From assembly GCA_013001905.1 (NCBI GenBank), contig JABDLC010000010.1, positions 1 to 64,000 on the forward strand: DNA of 64,000 bases, written 5' to 3'. A program made the translations under genes and the position numbers. Every line of letters begins with the position of its first letter. Position 1 is the stretch's first letter. The notes under the pieces are model-generated. The model searched no databases, was not told where the DNA came from, and saw nothing but the letters and a program-made list of their open reading frames with translations. This DNA comes from Gammaproteobacteria bacterium (GTDB lineage: Bacteria > Pseudomonadota > Gammaproteobacteria > Steroidobacterales > GCA-2729495). Below, piece by piece: positions 43,360-53,762 of this stretch.

Positions 43360-43683
43360 TCAGAACGGCATCTTGAAACCGGGCGGCAGGCCCATGCCTG
43401 CCGTCATCCCGGAATACTTGTCCTGCACCGTCTTTTCAACTTTACGCAGAGCATCATTGAACGCGGCCGCAATGATGTCTTCCAGCATATCTTTGTCTTC
43501 ACCGACAAGACTGTCGTCGATAGTTATACCGCGCACTTCATGGCGACAGGTCATCGTCAGGCGCACCAGACCGCCACCCGCTTCTCCCTGCACTTCCAGG
43601 CTGCCGAGTTCTTCCTGCGCCTGCTGCATATCCTCCTGCATCTTCTGCGCCTGTTTCATCAGGTTGCCTAACGGGTTCTTCAT
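43360..43683 (-). CDS. ybaB: YbaB/EbfC nucleoid-associated protein
   Basis: [40 protein letters not shown]. Confidence 0.96.
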   Translation of the reverse strand: MKNPLGNLMKQAQKMQEDMQQAQEELGSLEVQGEAGGGLVRLTMTCRHEVRGITIDDSLVGEDKDMLEDIIAAAFNDALRKVEKTVQDKYSGMTAGMGLPPGFKMPF

Positions 43684-43712
43684 GCTGTTATGGTTCTCCT
43701 TGGGATTCGCCT

Positions 43713-45308
43713 TCAGTGCCTGCGTGAGGTGTCGCGCGGACTCACCGAACCATCGATGATGGTCGCATCGAACTCGTCTATGAGCGCCTGTACATTCGGG
43801 TCACCTGCAATAGTCGCCTGCGCAGAGGTCTGCGCTTCGTCGCGCCCTTGCAGGTCAGCTTCAGCAGCACTGCCGACTTCACCGTCGCACTTCACGAAGC
43901 GGACACGGCATGAACCGCCGAAATGCTGCTGAAGTTGTGCCACCAGTGCCTGTTCCTGACTCTCTGTGAGCAGGTAATGACCGGTCGCGCCTACGTGCAG
44001 TTGCAACTCTGTTGTAGTCCGGGCGCCGATGACGCAATTGCGCGCCAGCTCGAGCGTAACGCCCGATAAACTCAGCCCGGAGACGATGCCGTCCCAGCTT
44101 TCTTCTGCCGCGACAGTGCCCTGCGCCGCTGCCTGCGGGCCGGCGCCGCGCTGACCTCCGGTGCTCTGATCCGAACCTGCCTGCTGCTGCCCTCCGCTCA
44201 CAGGGCCGCTGTTCGATGCCAGATCGCCCTGTCGAAAGGCCAGCATACGCAGCATCGTCATCTCAAAGCCGATGCGCGGATCAGGCGCCAGTGCGATATC
44301 ACGTCGCCCGGTGATAGCAATCTGGTAAAACAGCTGCGCTGTCTCAGCGTCGATCTGCGCAGCGAGTTCGTCGACCAGCGCCACGTCTGCATCCTCGTCC
44401 AGCGCATCCGCTCCCGCAAGTTGCACGACGGCGATTTGTTGCAGCAACGCCGCAAAATCATTCAGCACAGAACCGTAATCCGGTACCTGCTCATGCAACT
44501 GCTGTATTTGCTTCATCAACGCCGCAGCATCACTCGCGATCAGCGCCTGCATGATTTCTCGCAGATGCCGCGTGTCCATGCTGCCGAGCATCTCGGCAAC
44601 GTCCGAGTCTTGCAGCGAGCCGCCGCCGAAGACGAGCGCCTGGTCCAGCAGACTCAACCCGTCGCGCATACTGCCCGCCGCCGCACGCGCAACCCTGTTC
44701 AGCGCTGACGCCTCGGCGTTGATCTTGTCTTGCTCACAGATATAGCTCATGCGCTCCTGTATCAAAGCCGTCGGCAGGCGTTTCAGATTGAACTGCAGGC
44801 AGCGCGACAACACCGTAACCGGCAACCGCTGGGGGTCGGTCGTTGCCAGCAGAAACTTTACATGGGGCGGCGGCTCTTCCAGTGTTTTAAGCAGCGCATT
44901 GAACGACGCGGTCGATAGCATGTGGACCTCGTCGATGAGATAGATTTTGCAGCGCCCCGCCGTTGGCGTGTACTGGACGTTTTCCAGCAATTCCCGGGTC
45001 TGATCAACTTTGGTGCGTGATGCAGCATCGACCTCAAGCAAATCAACGAACCGGCCCTCGTCTATACCCTCACAAGCCGCGCACGCGCCGCAGGGCTCCC
45101 CGGTGCTGTTTTGTTCGCAGTTGAGCGCTTTCGCGAGTATGCGGGCGATAGTGGTCTTGCCAACACCACGGGTTCCGGCAAACAGGAACGCATGGTGCAC
45201 ACGGCCGCTCTCCAGGGCGTTCAGGAGAGCCCGCACCACATGGTCCTGGCCGGCAACATCACTGAAAAACTTGGGTCGCCACTTGCGGGCGAGTGCGAGA
45301 TAACTCAT
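43713..45308 (-). CDS. dnaX: DNA polymerase III subunits gamma/tau
   Basis: [58 protein letters not shown]. Confidence 0.97.
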   Translation of the reverse strand: MSYLALARKWRPKFFSDVAGQDHVVRALLNALESGRVHHAFLFAGTRGVGKTTIARILAKALNCEQNSTGEPCGACAACEGIDEGRFVDLLEVDAASRTKVDQTRELLENVQYTPTAGRCKIYLIDEVHMLSTASFNALLKTLEEPPPHVKFLLATTDPQRLPVTVLSRCLQFNLKRLPTALIQERMSYICEQDKINAEASALNRVARAAAGSMRDGLSLLDQALVFGGGSLQDSDVAEMLGSMDTRHLREIMQALIASDAAALMKQIQQLHEQVPDYGSVLNDFAALLQQIAVVQLAGADALDEDADVALVDELAAQIDAETAQLFYQIAITGRRDIALAPDPRIGFEMTMLRMLAFRQGDLASNSGPVSGGQQQAGSDQSTGGQRGAGPQAAAQGTVAAEESWDGIVSGLSLSGVTLELARNCVIGARTTTELQLHVGATGHYLLTESQEQALVAQLQQHFGGSCRVRFVKCDGEVGSAAEADLQGRDEAQTSAQATIAGDPNVQALIDEFDATIIDGSVSPRDTSRRH

Positions 45309-45367
45309 GGGCGCCTGATTCTGATCCGTCTCACTCGAGACGTTTGCTTATGGGGCATATTGTAAAA

Positions 45368-45453
45368 GGCCCACGCCAGCCACACCCCGGCGCCCGGCAT
45401 CACCGCTACCGCTGCTCCCTTCCGGGCCTGACGGAGTTCACGGCTGGCCGTCG
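45368..45453 (-). ncRNA. ffs: Signal recognition particle 4.5S RNA (boundaries approximate)
   Basis: Minus strand contains the SRP core GTCAGGCCCGGAAGGGAGCAGC flanked by pairing arms ggccagcc/ggctggc; upstream of dnaX. Confidence 0.88.
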
Positions 45454-45660
45454 CGAGGGGACCGGCGCAGACCCGAATGAATGCTATGCGCTGGGGCGTC
45501 TGCGGGCAAGCTGAAACGGTGTTGTGTGGCCTGATACCGGCTGCTTTTGCAAAAAAACTGCTAGTCTGCAAGCATTCCGAGCCAGTGCGGCTCAGTAACA
45601 CACAACAAGGATCCGGCCCGCCACGGGCTCACGCGCAATCATTTTGCCGTTTACCGGTAC

Positions 45661-46695
45661 ATGGACGAACCTGCTAACAATTCGCTAACTGGCAAAGCCT
45701 GTCTGACATTTGCGCTCGCCGTGATGGCGGGCGCCGCGCTGGCCTGGGCCATTTCGCCCGCGCTGTTCCGGGCGCTGCCAGCGGACACCAGCCGTATTCC
45801 GATACTGCTGGATACGATGCGCGATCTGACGCGGACACCGAAAATCATACTTTTTGGCTCCAGTGTGGGCATGGCGGGCATCGACACGGCCCGAATTACA
45901 AAGCAGCTACCGGGGCAACCACTAGCCTACAACCTGTCGTCTTCGGGTCAGGCGTTAGTGGAAGCCTATCTGTATTACCAGGAAGTTCCGGACAGCGTTG
46001 ATATCGTCATTCAGATGGTCAGCGCCAAGAGCCTTGAGCGCGAGGGCGCGATAAACGAGCAGAAATACAATGCTGTTTACATGTACGGCTACCGGCCAAA
46101 CGAGCAAACCCAGCAGGTGCTGAGGACGGTCTTCCCGACCGATATGGGCGAATTGTTGGCCAAATCCGATTTGCAGCAGCGATTCGATTCGCGCTGGGTG
46201 GTGCGGCAGATGGCAGATCGCTTTGCCCGCAGTATTTTTCGCAAGGACCTCACCCTGGATCGCAGCACCAACGACTTATTTTTTCCCAGTTCGTACAGTC
46301 GGCGACTCCCTGAAGAACAATACCGGATCGCACTGCAGAATGAATTCAGAGAAATAACTAACGGCGGTTACTGGCCACAGGAATCCAAACTGGATCTGCT
46401 GCAACAGATAGCGGCTGACATGAATGCAAATGGTAAGGAATTGGTATTGTTAGCCGAACCGATCAATCCGGAACTCGCTGCCAATCATGGCGAACGCTAC
46501 TTGCGGGGATATGGGGAAATGCTGCGCGAATTCGCCGCGCGGAATGACGTCATTCTTCTCGACGGGCGTCGTCAGGTCGCCGAACAAGACTTTGTAGACG
46601 CCGTACATCCGACTCCCGAGGGTGCCGCCAAATTTTCGGAATGGCTGGCCGATGAATTACTGCGGCTGCGGGACAACGGTGAGCTGAACTTCTGA
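45661..46695 (+). CDS. SGNH/GDSL-type protein, putative surface polysaccharide O-acylation partner
   Basis: Single N-terminal TM; block I-like LFGSSVGMAG and block V-like DAVHPTPEGA; stop 1 nt from MBOAT gene. Confidence 0.7.
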   Translation: MDEPANNSLTGKACLTFALAVMAGAALAWAISPALFRALPADTSRIPILLDTMRDLTRTPKIILFGSSVGMAGIDTARITKQLPGQPLAYNLSSSGQALVEAYLYYQEVPDSVDIVIQMVSAKSLEREGAINEQKYNAVYMYGYRPNEQTQQVLRTVFPTDMGELLAKSDLQQRFDSRWVVRQMADRFARSIFRKDLTLDRSTNDLFFPSSYSRRLPEEQYRIALQNEFREITNGGYWPQESKLDLLQQIAADMNANGKELVLLAEPINPELAANHGERYLRGYGEMLREFAARNDVILLDGRRQVAEQDFVDAVHPTPEGAAKFSEWLADELLRLRDNGELNF

Positions 46696-46696
46696 C

Positions 46697-48121
46697 ATGC
46701 TGTTTTACTCGCCTGAATTCCTGATTTTTTCAATCGCGCTACTGGGTCTTCTTGGTGTGGTGCACCGCGACGAGCCACGCAAACTGATCCTGCTGCTGGC
46801 CAGCTACCTCTTTTATATGTGGTGGAACCCGGCTTTTATTCTGCTCATCATTTTCTCAACGGTTGTCGACTACATCGTTGGGGGGCGCATGGCCGATGAG
46901 GAAAATCAGACGCGACGCCGGGCTCTTCTCATCATCAGCATGTGCTCCAACCTGGGGCTGCTGTTCTTCTTCAAATACTTCGGCCTGTTTACTGACAGCC
47001 TGCTGGGGCTGATGCGGATGCTCGGCAGTGAACCTTCCTGGGTCACACTGAATATCACGCTGCCCGTGGGCATCTCGTTCTACACGTTCCAGACGATGAG
47101 CTACACGATCGATATCTATCGCCGAAAAATTCCGGCGACCCGGTCACCGCTTGATTTCGCGCTGTTCGTCGCATTCTTCCCGCAGCTGGTTGCCGGCCCT
47201 ATCGTCCGCGCATCGGTCTTCCTGCCGCAACTGACCCGCAAAGTCGCACTCCGCTGCGATCAGGAGACCGTATTCCTGCTGCTGCGCGGATTTGCCAAAA
47301 AAGTACTGGTGGCGGACAACATTGGGGTCATGGTCGATGCGGTCTTCGCGGCGCCCGACGCATGGCCGAGCATCATCATCTGGATCGCGACGATTGGGTT
47401 CGCGATTCAGATTTACTGCGACTTTTCGGGCTATTCCGACATCGCGATTGCCATCGCGCGCATTCTCGGCTTCGACCTGCCGCGCAACTTTGATCACCCT
47501 TACATCGCTCGCAACCCCTCCGATTTCTGGCAACGCTGGCACATCAGCCTGTCGTCGTGGTTGCGTGACTATCTTTATATATCGCTGGGTGGCAATCGAA
47601 ACGGCCCGTTGCAGACATACCGCAATCTGATGCTCACGATGCTGCTCGGCGGCCTGTGGCATGGCGCAAGCTGGAACTTCGTACTTTGGGGTTTTCTGCA
47701 CGGCGCAATACTGGTCGGGCATCGGCTTTATACCCGCGGCAACACGCGCGAGGTCAATACGCACCCGCTGGTAACGATGCTGTCCGTCATGGCAATGCAG
47801 TACTGCGTGCTGATTACCTGGATATCGTTCCGACTGACCGATTTCGATTCGATGCTGGTTGCGATGAAAAAGTTTGTGCTGTTTGATTTCGACTTTTCTA
47901 TTGCGGGCATCGGTCTCGGCAATCTATCGCTGTTCAGCACGCTGTTAATTATGCTGGCCTTCGTAATGCTGCAGGCATTCTCGGTGCGGGTCGGTCACAT
48001 CCATTATTACCTGGGACGCATCAGTACACCCTCGGCTTTGGCGCTCTGCGCTCTATTCGGGTTCGTCGCGTTTTTCTTCTGGCCGCTGAGTCAGGCGCCC
48101 TTCATTTACTTCCAATTCTGA
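46697..48121 (+). CDS. MBOAT-family O-acyltransferase (AlgI-like)
   Basis: SDFWQRWHISLSSWLRDYLYISLGGNRNG and LLGGLWHGASWNFVLWGFLHG, multi-TM. Confidence 0.95.
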   Translation: MLFYSPEFLIFSIALLGLLGVVHRDEPRKLILLLASYLFYMWWNPAFILLIIFSTVVDYIVGGRMADEENQTRRRALLIISMCSNLGLLFFFKYFGLFTDSLLGLMRMLGSEPSWVTLNITLPVGISFYTFQTMSYTIDIYRRKIPATRSPLDFALFVAFFPQLVAGPIVRASVFLPQLTRKVALRCDQETVFLLLRGFAKKVLVADNIGVMVDAVFAAPDAWPSIIIWIATIGFAIQIYCDFSGYSDIAIAIARILGFDLPRNFDHPYIARNPSDFWQRWHISLSSWLRDYLYISLGGNRNGPLQTYRNLMLTMLLGGLWHGASWNFVLWGFLHGAILVGHRLYTRGNTREVNTHPLVTMLSVMAMQYCVLITWISFRLTDFDSMLVAMKKFVLFDFDFSIAGIGLGNLSLFSTLLIMLAFVMLQAFSVRVGHIHYYLGRISTPSALALCALFGFVAFFFWPLSQAPFIYFQF

Positions 48122-48171
48122 ACCGGCGGGCGACCTGCTGGCCGGGCTCATCGACGGCACAGAACAAAGAA

Positions 48172-48262
48172 TGGCGGAGAGAGAGGGATTCGAACCCTCG
48201 ATACGCTATTAACGTATACACGAATTCCAATCGTGCGCTTTCGACCACTCAGCCACCTCTCC
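48172..48262 (-). tRNA. tRNA-Ser (anticodon GGA), including encoded CCA
   Basis: Minus strand GGAGAGGTGGCTGAGTGGTCGAAAGCGCACGATTGGAATTCGTG...variable arm...GGTTCGAATCCCTCTCTCTCCGCCA. Confidence 0.97.
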
Positions 48263-48332
48263 GTGGAACGGCCGTACTTAAGGGCTGCGAAGGTTAGCGC
48301 AGGCAAGGGCGTCTATCAAACGCCGTGTATCA

Positions 48333-48596
48333 TCAGTTAGGGCGATACTCCGGCGGCTCGATCAGGCACGGCGACTCTGCAGGCGTCGCGGTGGTGTTGG
48401 TCGGCCCCTCAGGGATCGGCAACCAGGCGTCATCAGGCAACGCTTCAAGATCATCCGGCACCTGCGCGCGCTCACCCGCGCGCGCCTGCTGGTACTCACG
48501 AAGCTCACGACACTTATCAAGCTCCGTCTTGAAGATGCCGCAGGACGTCTGCAACAACGTCATGCACAAAATAAGTAGCAGCCCGAAATAACGCAT
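48333..48596 (-). CDS. Short lipoprotein, BamC N-terminal-like
   Basis: Lipobox LLQTSC; REYQQARAGERAQVPDDLEALPDDAWLPIP resembles the BamC lasso; overlaps dapA stop (TAATG). Confidence 0.65.
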   Translation of the reverse strand: MRYFGLLLILCMTLLQTSCGIFKTELDKCRELREYQQARAGERAQVPDDLEALPDDAWLPIPEGPTNTTATPAESPCLIEPPEYRPN

Positions 48597-49489
48597 TAGC
48601 CGATCACTCCTGCATGACGCAGCGCTGCTGCAACAGTGGGCTGGTTAGCCGCCGACAATGGCAGCAACGGCAGGCGTATACCGCCCTCGATCAGCCCCAT
48701 CTGCTGCAGGCACCATTTGACCGGAATCGGATTGGATTCGACAAACAAATCTCTGTGCAAAGCTTCCAGCGGCGCATCCAGCCCTGCTGCCAGATCCGTA
48801 TCACCTGCGAGCGCAGCTTTGCACATGGCAGCCATTGCCGCCGGCGCAACATTGGCGGTTACAGACACTACGCCCTGCCCCCCTGCCAGCATAAATTCAC
48901 GCGCGGTTGCATCGTCACCACTATACAACGCGAACCCGGCGCCGCAGAGTTCCCGCAGTGAGGCCACCCGGCTGACATCTCCGGTCGCCTCCTTAATGCT
49001 GAAAATATTGGGATGCGTCGCCAGCCTCGCAACCGTCTCGGGCTGCATATCTACAGCGGTGCGGCCGGGGACGTTATACAGCATCACCGGTTTGCTGACC
49101 GCATCGGCAACGGCAGTAAAATGCGCAACCAGCCCGTCAGGGGTCGGCTTGTTGTAGTACGGCGTGACCACAAGAAATCCATCCACCGCATGCCCGTCTG
49201 CATTTAGCCCGTCAACTTCATGCGACAAATCGACTGTTTGCGACGTTGAGTTGGAGCCGGTTCCGGCGATCACCGGAATCCGGCCGGCGACCGTGCGCAC
49301 GGCAGCAGCGATCACCTCAATATGCTCGGATTTCTGCAGAGTGGCGGATTCACCGGTGGTGCCCGTGACGACGAGCGCGTCAGTGCCGGCATCGATGTGA
49401 AATTCGATCAGCTGTTCAAACGCCGCAAAGTCCACGGCTCCGTCGGGAGACATGGGCGTCACAATGGCGACTGAACTTCCTGAAAACAT
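48596..49489 (-). CDS. dapA: 4-hydroxy-tetrahydrodipicolinate synthase
   Basis: [21 protein letters not shown]...[20 protein letters not shown]. Confidence 0.98.
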   Translation of the reverse strand: MFSGSSVAIVTPMSPDGAVDFAAFEQLIEFHIDAGTDALVVTGTTGESATLQKSEHIEVIAAAVRTVAGRIPVIAGTGSNSTSQTVDLSHEVDGLNADGHAVDGFLVVTPYYNKPTPDGLVAHFTAVADAVSKPVMLYNVPGRTAVDMQPETVARLATHPNIFSIKEATGDVSRVASLRELCGAGFALYSGDDATAREFMLAGGQGVVSVTANVAPAAMAAMCKAALAGDTDLAAGLDAPLEALHRDLFVESNPIPVKWCLQQMGLIEGGIRLPLLPLSAANQPTVAAALRHAGVIG

Positions 49490-49626
49490 AATATCTGCCT
49501 GACTGTCAGACCGGCGATGGTACGTGCGGCCAGCAGTGCACGCAAGCAGCCCGGACGCTTGATGCGGGCCAAATACACAGTAAACTGCCCCGTACTTTCG
49601 TCGCGCACTTTGTCGATACCTAAAAC

Positions 49627-50157
49627 ATGGAAAAACTTCTCGCAGTCACCGTCATCGGCCCGGATCGCACCGGGCTCGTGCGCGATGTCACCAAGTCGAT
49701 CAGCGCTGCCGGCGGCAGCATCATGCAGAGCCGCATGACCACTCTCGGTCGGGAGTTCGCCATGGTAGCGCTGGTTGCCGCAAACTGGCACGCCATCAAA
49801 AAGGTCGAGGATGCGCTCGACGAGCTGGCCGCCAGCTCTGAGCTCACGATCAGCTACAAGACGACGGAGGAACGACAGGGTCAGTCACCTGCCGCACCCT
49901 ACAATGTCGATATCGTGGCAATGGATCAGGAAGGCATCGTCGCCGGGCTGGCGAGTTTTTTTGCCAGCCGCGAGATAGAAATCGCTGACTTGAACACTCG
50001 CCGCTATAACGCCGCACATACGGGAGCCGCGATGTTTGCGGTGCAGATAGCGATCAGCGTCCCTGCGAGCTCGCATCTGGCAACCCTGCGTGACGAGTTG
50101 CACGAATACTGCGAGCAACAGAACCTCGATGCGATTATCGAGCCCATTCAGCGCTAA
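49627..50157 (+). CDS. gcvR: GcvR-like ACT-domain glycine cleavage repressor
   Basis: [43 protein letters not shown]; second ACT; divergent from dapA, before bcp. Confidence 0.88.
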   Translation: MEKLLAVTVIGPDRTGLVRDVTKSISAAGGSIMQSRMTTLGREFAMVALVAANWHAIKKVEDALDELAASSELTISYKTTEERQGQSPAAPYNVDIVAMDQEGIVAGLASFFASREIEIADLNTRRYNAAHTGAAMFAVQIAISVPASSHLATLRDELHEYCEQQNLDAIIEPIQR

Positions 50158-50168
50158 CGAGAACGCTC

Positions 50169-50636
50169 ATGAAGACAGCACAACTGGACCGCGTCGTCCC
50201 GCCATTCAAACTTCCGGCCACCGGTGACCAGACGATCGACCTAAAGTCACTGCGCGGCAAAAACGTCGTAATCTATTTTTACCCCAAGGACAGCACGCCG
50301 GGCTGCACCACCGAAGGTCAGGACTTTGCGGCCAACCACGGCAAATTTAAACGCAGCAATACGGTGATTCTCGGGGTCTCTCGCGACAGCATCGCATCAC
50401 ACGAAAAGTTCAAGGCGAAGCAAAACTTTCCGTTCGAGCTGCTGTCTGACGAAGATGAAGAGGCATGCCGGATATTCGATGTCATCAAACAGAAGAATAT
50501 GTATGGCAAGAAATTTATGGGCATCGAACGCAGCACATTTCTGATTGACGACAAAGGCAAGCTCCGTCGCGAGTGGCGCAAGGTCAAGGTCAAAGGCCAT
50601 GTGGACGAGGTGCTGGAAGCCGTAAAGGGCCTATGA
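50169..50636 (+). CDS. bcp: Peroxiredoxin, Bcp/PrxQ type
   Basis: NVVIYFYPKDSTPGCTTEGQDF. Confidence 0.95.
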   Translation: MKTAQLDRVVPPFKLPATGDQTIDLKSLRGKNVVIYFYPKDSTPGCTTEGQDFAANHGKFKRSNTVILGVSRDSIASHEKFKAKQNFPFELLSDEDEEACRIFDVIKQKNMYGKKFMGIERSTFLIDDKGKLRREWRKVKVKGHVDEVLEAVKGL

Positions 50637-52123
50637 GTTCGAGTCGTGTCGCGCTGCTCGCGTTCTGCCTGACACTGATGGCGGGTGCTCCGACCCGCGC
50701 TGATGAAATAAAATTGCCGGACATGGGCAGCCCGTCAGATGGCCTGCTCTCGGTGCGCACCGAAGCCATCATCGGCCGCCAGGTCTACGGTGACCTGCTC
50801 GAAACGGGATCCGTAATAACCGATCCCGAGCTGCAGGAATATATCCAGGACATCGGTATGCGTCTGGTCGCACAGGCGGACAACAAGCCCGGCCAGAGCT
50901 TCACTTTTTTCATGGTCGACAGCCCCGTCATTAATGCCTTTGCGCTACCGGGGGGATATATCGGCATCCATACGGGCCTCTTACTGGCGGCAGAGAACGA
51001 AAGCGAGCTCGCCGGTGTGCTGGCCCACGAGATCAGCCACGTCACGCAGCGGCATATTTCCCGTGCCGTGTACGCGAATCAGCGCGCGAGCACGCTGTCG
51101 CTGGCCGCGATGCTGGGTGCGATTCTGGCAGGTGTGGCGGCGGGCGCTGACGGCGATGTAATGGCCGGCGCCATCAGCGTCACGCAGAGCATGGCCATCG
51201 AGAACCAGATCGCCTTTACCCGTGCCAACGAATATGAGGCCGACCGCGTTGCCGTTGAAGTGATGGCGGGCGCCAGCTTTGACCCGATGGGCATGCCGGA
51301 CTTTTTTGAGACCCTGTCGCGGCGAACCAGCACGCTGGCGCGCGAAATACCCACCTTTCTGCGCACGCATCCCGTGTCGTCTGATCGTATGGCGGAAACC
51401 CGGGCACGGGCCCGCAGCATCGTCGTTGACGAAGTGCAGGAGACGATGGGATTCCCGCTGGCACGGGCGCGTTCCCGGCTGCTAACCAGCAGCCGGCCGG
51501 AACTGGCACTGGAATATTTCACGAGCGAACAGGCGCGGCCGGGCAATGCCGACAACTTTGAACACATTTACGGTCAGGCGCTGGCGCTGACCCAACTGGG
51601 TCGTTATGCCGAAGCAGAGCAGCTGTTTGAAGGCCTGCTGGACCAATACGAGGAAATCATCCCGCTGCATTCAGCACTAGCAGAAACCCGCATCATGCTG
51701 GACCGTAGGGATGCGGCTCTGGATACCTTTGCCAATGCACTCAAGCTGTTTCCGGATAACGTGCCGCTAACCGTGCGGTACGCGGAAGCGCTGCTGCGCT
51801 ACGATCAGGCCCAGCCGGCACATGACATGCTGCTGGCGCTGCTGAACAAAGTACCACCCACGCTGGAACAGGTGCGGCTGATAGCACTGGCCGCCAACCG
51901 GTCCGGCGATGTCGCCAATACTCACTACTACATGGCCGAATACCAGGCGATGTCCGGCAATTTGCGCCTGGCTATCGACCAGCTGATCCTTGCGTTAGGT
52001 ACACCCGGTCTGGATAGTGTGCAACGTGCTCGACTGGACGCGAGACTGAAGGAATTTCAGGAGTATCTGCCGCGTCGTGGCGGCCGTGACGACAATGCTG
52101 AAGAACAACCGTCGGAGAATTAA
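50633..52123 (+). CDS. bepA: M48-family periplasmic metalloprotease/chaperone BepA
   Basis: LAGVLAHEISHVTQRHISR (HExxH) plus TPR-like C-terminus; ATGA overlap with bcp. Confidence 0.93.
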   Translation: MSSSRVALLAFCLTLMAGAPTRADEIKLPDMGSPSDGLLSVRTEAIIGRQVYGDLLETGSVITDPELQEYIQDIGMRLVAQADNKPGQSFTFFMVDSPVINAFALPGGYIGIHTGLLLAAENESELAGVLAHEISHVTQRHISRAVYANQRASTLSLAAMLGAILAGVAAGADGDVMAGAISVTQSMAIENQIAFTRANEYEADRVAVEVMAGASFDPMGMPDFFETLSRRTSTLAREIPTFLRTHPVSSDRMAETRARARSIVVDEVQETMGFPLARARSRLLTSSRPELALEYFTSEQARPGNADNFEHIYGQALALTQLGRYAEAEQLFEGLLDQYEEIIPLHSALAETRIMLDRRDAALDTFANALKLFPDNVPLTVRYAEALLRYDQAQPAHDMLLALLNKVPPTLEQVRLIALAANRSGDVANTHYYMAEYQAMSGNLRLAIDQLILALGTPGLDSVQRARLDARLKEFQEYLPRRGGRDDNAEEQPSEN

Positions 52124-52874
52124 CGTGGGGAAACGGATCAACGACTCATCACTTCGCAACACGCTGGCCTGGTTGATTGTGGGCCTGCAGTGCGCATTGT
52201 TCGCTCCGTTGGCAGCGGCCGATGAACATGAGAAAAACATCGATCCGCTGGAGCCGGTCAACCGCATCATTTACGGATTCAATGACGGCCTCGATCGTTT
52301 TATCCTGCGTCCTGTGGGGAAAGGCTACAACGCCGTCCTCCCCAAGCCGGTGCGCAAAGGCGTCGGTAACTTTTTCGATAACTGGACCTACCCGATCACG
52401 ATTGTTAACGGGTATTTGCAGGGCAAGTTCCGCCAGGGCACCGAAGATCTGGGCCGCTTCGCGGTTAATTCGACGGTCGGCCTGCTGGGGCTGTTTGATG
52501 TCGCGACCGGGCTGGGCCTTGAGCAAAACAAGGAAGACTTCGGGCTGACATTCGCCCGGTGGGGCATCGGTCAGGGCCCCTACGTCGTGCTGCCTTTGCT
52601 CGGCCCCGCAACCGCGCGCAGCGGCATAGGCTTAATTGGCGATACCGCAATTAATCCGGTGGCCCAGCTCAACGACTCAAGCGTCCGCGACAAGCTGTTG
52701 ATCCTTTGGTTTATCGAATCGCGAGCCGCGCTCATCGGCCCGGATGAAGTCGTTCAGGAAGCCTACGACCCCTACCTGTTCATGCGCGATGCCTATTTGC
52801 AGAATCGCGCCTTCCTGCGGGGCGAGGCGACGACGGACGATGAATTCTTCGACGAGGAATTCGACGACTTCTGA
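52095..52874 (+). CDS. mlaA: MlaA/VacJ family protein
   Basis: IDPLEPVNRIIYGFNDGLDRFILRPVGKGYNAVLPKPVRKGVGNFFDNW; start uncertain (52077 or 52095). Confidence 0.93.
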   Translation: MLKNNRRRINVGKRINDSSLRNTLAWLIVGLQCALFAPLAAADEHEKNIDPLEPVNRIIYGFNDGLDRFILRPVGKGYNAVLPKPVRKGVGNFFDNWTYPITIVNGYLQGKFRQGTEDLGRFAVNSTVGLLGLFDVATGLGLEQNKEDFGLTFARWGIGQGPYVVLPLLGPATARSGIGLIGDTAINPVAQLNDSSVRDKLLILWFIESRAALIGPDEVVQEAYDPYLFMRDAYLQNRAFLRGEATTDDEFFDEEFDDF

Positions 52875-52908
52875 GGTTGCTCAGCAAGTTTAGGCAAAGG
52901 AGAGCCGG

Positions 52909-53571
52909 TCAAGCGCTGTCTGCAGCACCACCCGACTCGGATTCGAGCCGGCTAATCACTGCATCAATGCCAAGGTCAGAAATCTCGGCATCAAACTGAC
53001 TGCGGTAATTTTGAATATAAGACACGCCGTCGATCCGCACGTCATACATTTTCCAGCCGTCCGCGGTTTCGCGTAACGCATAGTTAATATTAACCGCGTC
53101 ACCGTTCTCAAGCGCCAGCGTCGTTTTGACGAGCGCTTTGTCGCCATCCTTCGAGTACGAAGCCTCGGGGTCGACTGTCATGTTGCTCTGATCGAAACCC
53201 AGGAGACCTTTGGCATACGTGCGCACCAGAAAGCTATAGAACGCCTGAATAAAACGTTCGCGCTGCGCCTCTGTCGCTGCAGTCCAATGGGTGCGACCGA
53301 GCACCAGCTTGCTCGCATACTGCACATCGAAGCCCGGCAGCAATAAATTCCGCACAACGTCGTAAAGCTCAGTGGTATTTTCGTTGTAGTAGTCCTGACG
53401 GCCTTTCAGTTGTTCCGCAAGCGCCGTCGCACGGGACTCAATCACCGCATGAGGAGTCGCCGACGAAACTTCCGTCGCGGCATCAGTAGCCGCCTCTTCT
53501 GCGGCCGCTATTGATAACGAACCGAGCATGATCATTAGTAGTAGTGAACGAAGCAGTGCGGTCATGCGCAT
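52909..53571 (-). CDS. mlaC: Phospholipid-binding MlaC/Ttg2D family protein
   Basis: YASKLVLGRTHWTAATEAQRERFIQAFYSFLVRTYAKGLLGFD...VDPEASYSKDGDKALVKTTL...GWKMYDVRIDGVSYIQNYRSQF. Confidence 0.93.
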   Translation of the reverse strand: MRMTALLRSLLLMIMLGSLSIAAAEEAATDAATEVSSATPHAVIESRATALAEQLKGRQDYYNENTTELYDVVRNLLLPGFDVQYASKLVLGRTHWTAATEAQRERFIQAFYSFLVRTYAKGLLGFDQSNMTVDPEASYSKDGDKALVKTTLALENGDAVNINYALRETADGWKMYDVRIDGVSYIQNYRSQFDAEISDLGIDAVISRLESESGGAADSA

Positions 53572-53695
53572 GATTTCCTTTTCCGGGCTGTGTTCTTGGA
53601 CAGTTGCCGACAACGGATGTTGCGGCGCTGCGCTGGGAGTCTACCAAGACGGCGCGCACCCTGTCCCAATGCATGGCGGGCCTTGCTTTCCGCTG

Positions 53696-53720
53696 ATATC
53701 GGACTAAAATAGTCCTGTAT
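53696..53720 (+). promoter_or_regulatory. IscR type-1-like operator upstream of rrf2-suf
   Basis: ATATCGGACTAAAATAGTCCTGTAT; core GGACTA-AAA-TAGTCC perfect dyad, agrees in length and core with ATASYYGACTRWWWYAGTCRRSTAT. Confidence 0.8.
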
Positions 53721-53762
53721 GGATTAAATAGTTTATTGCATCGCAACAGGACGGGTAATTTT

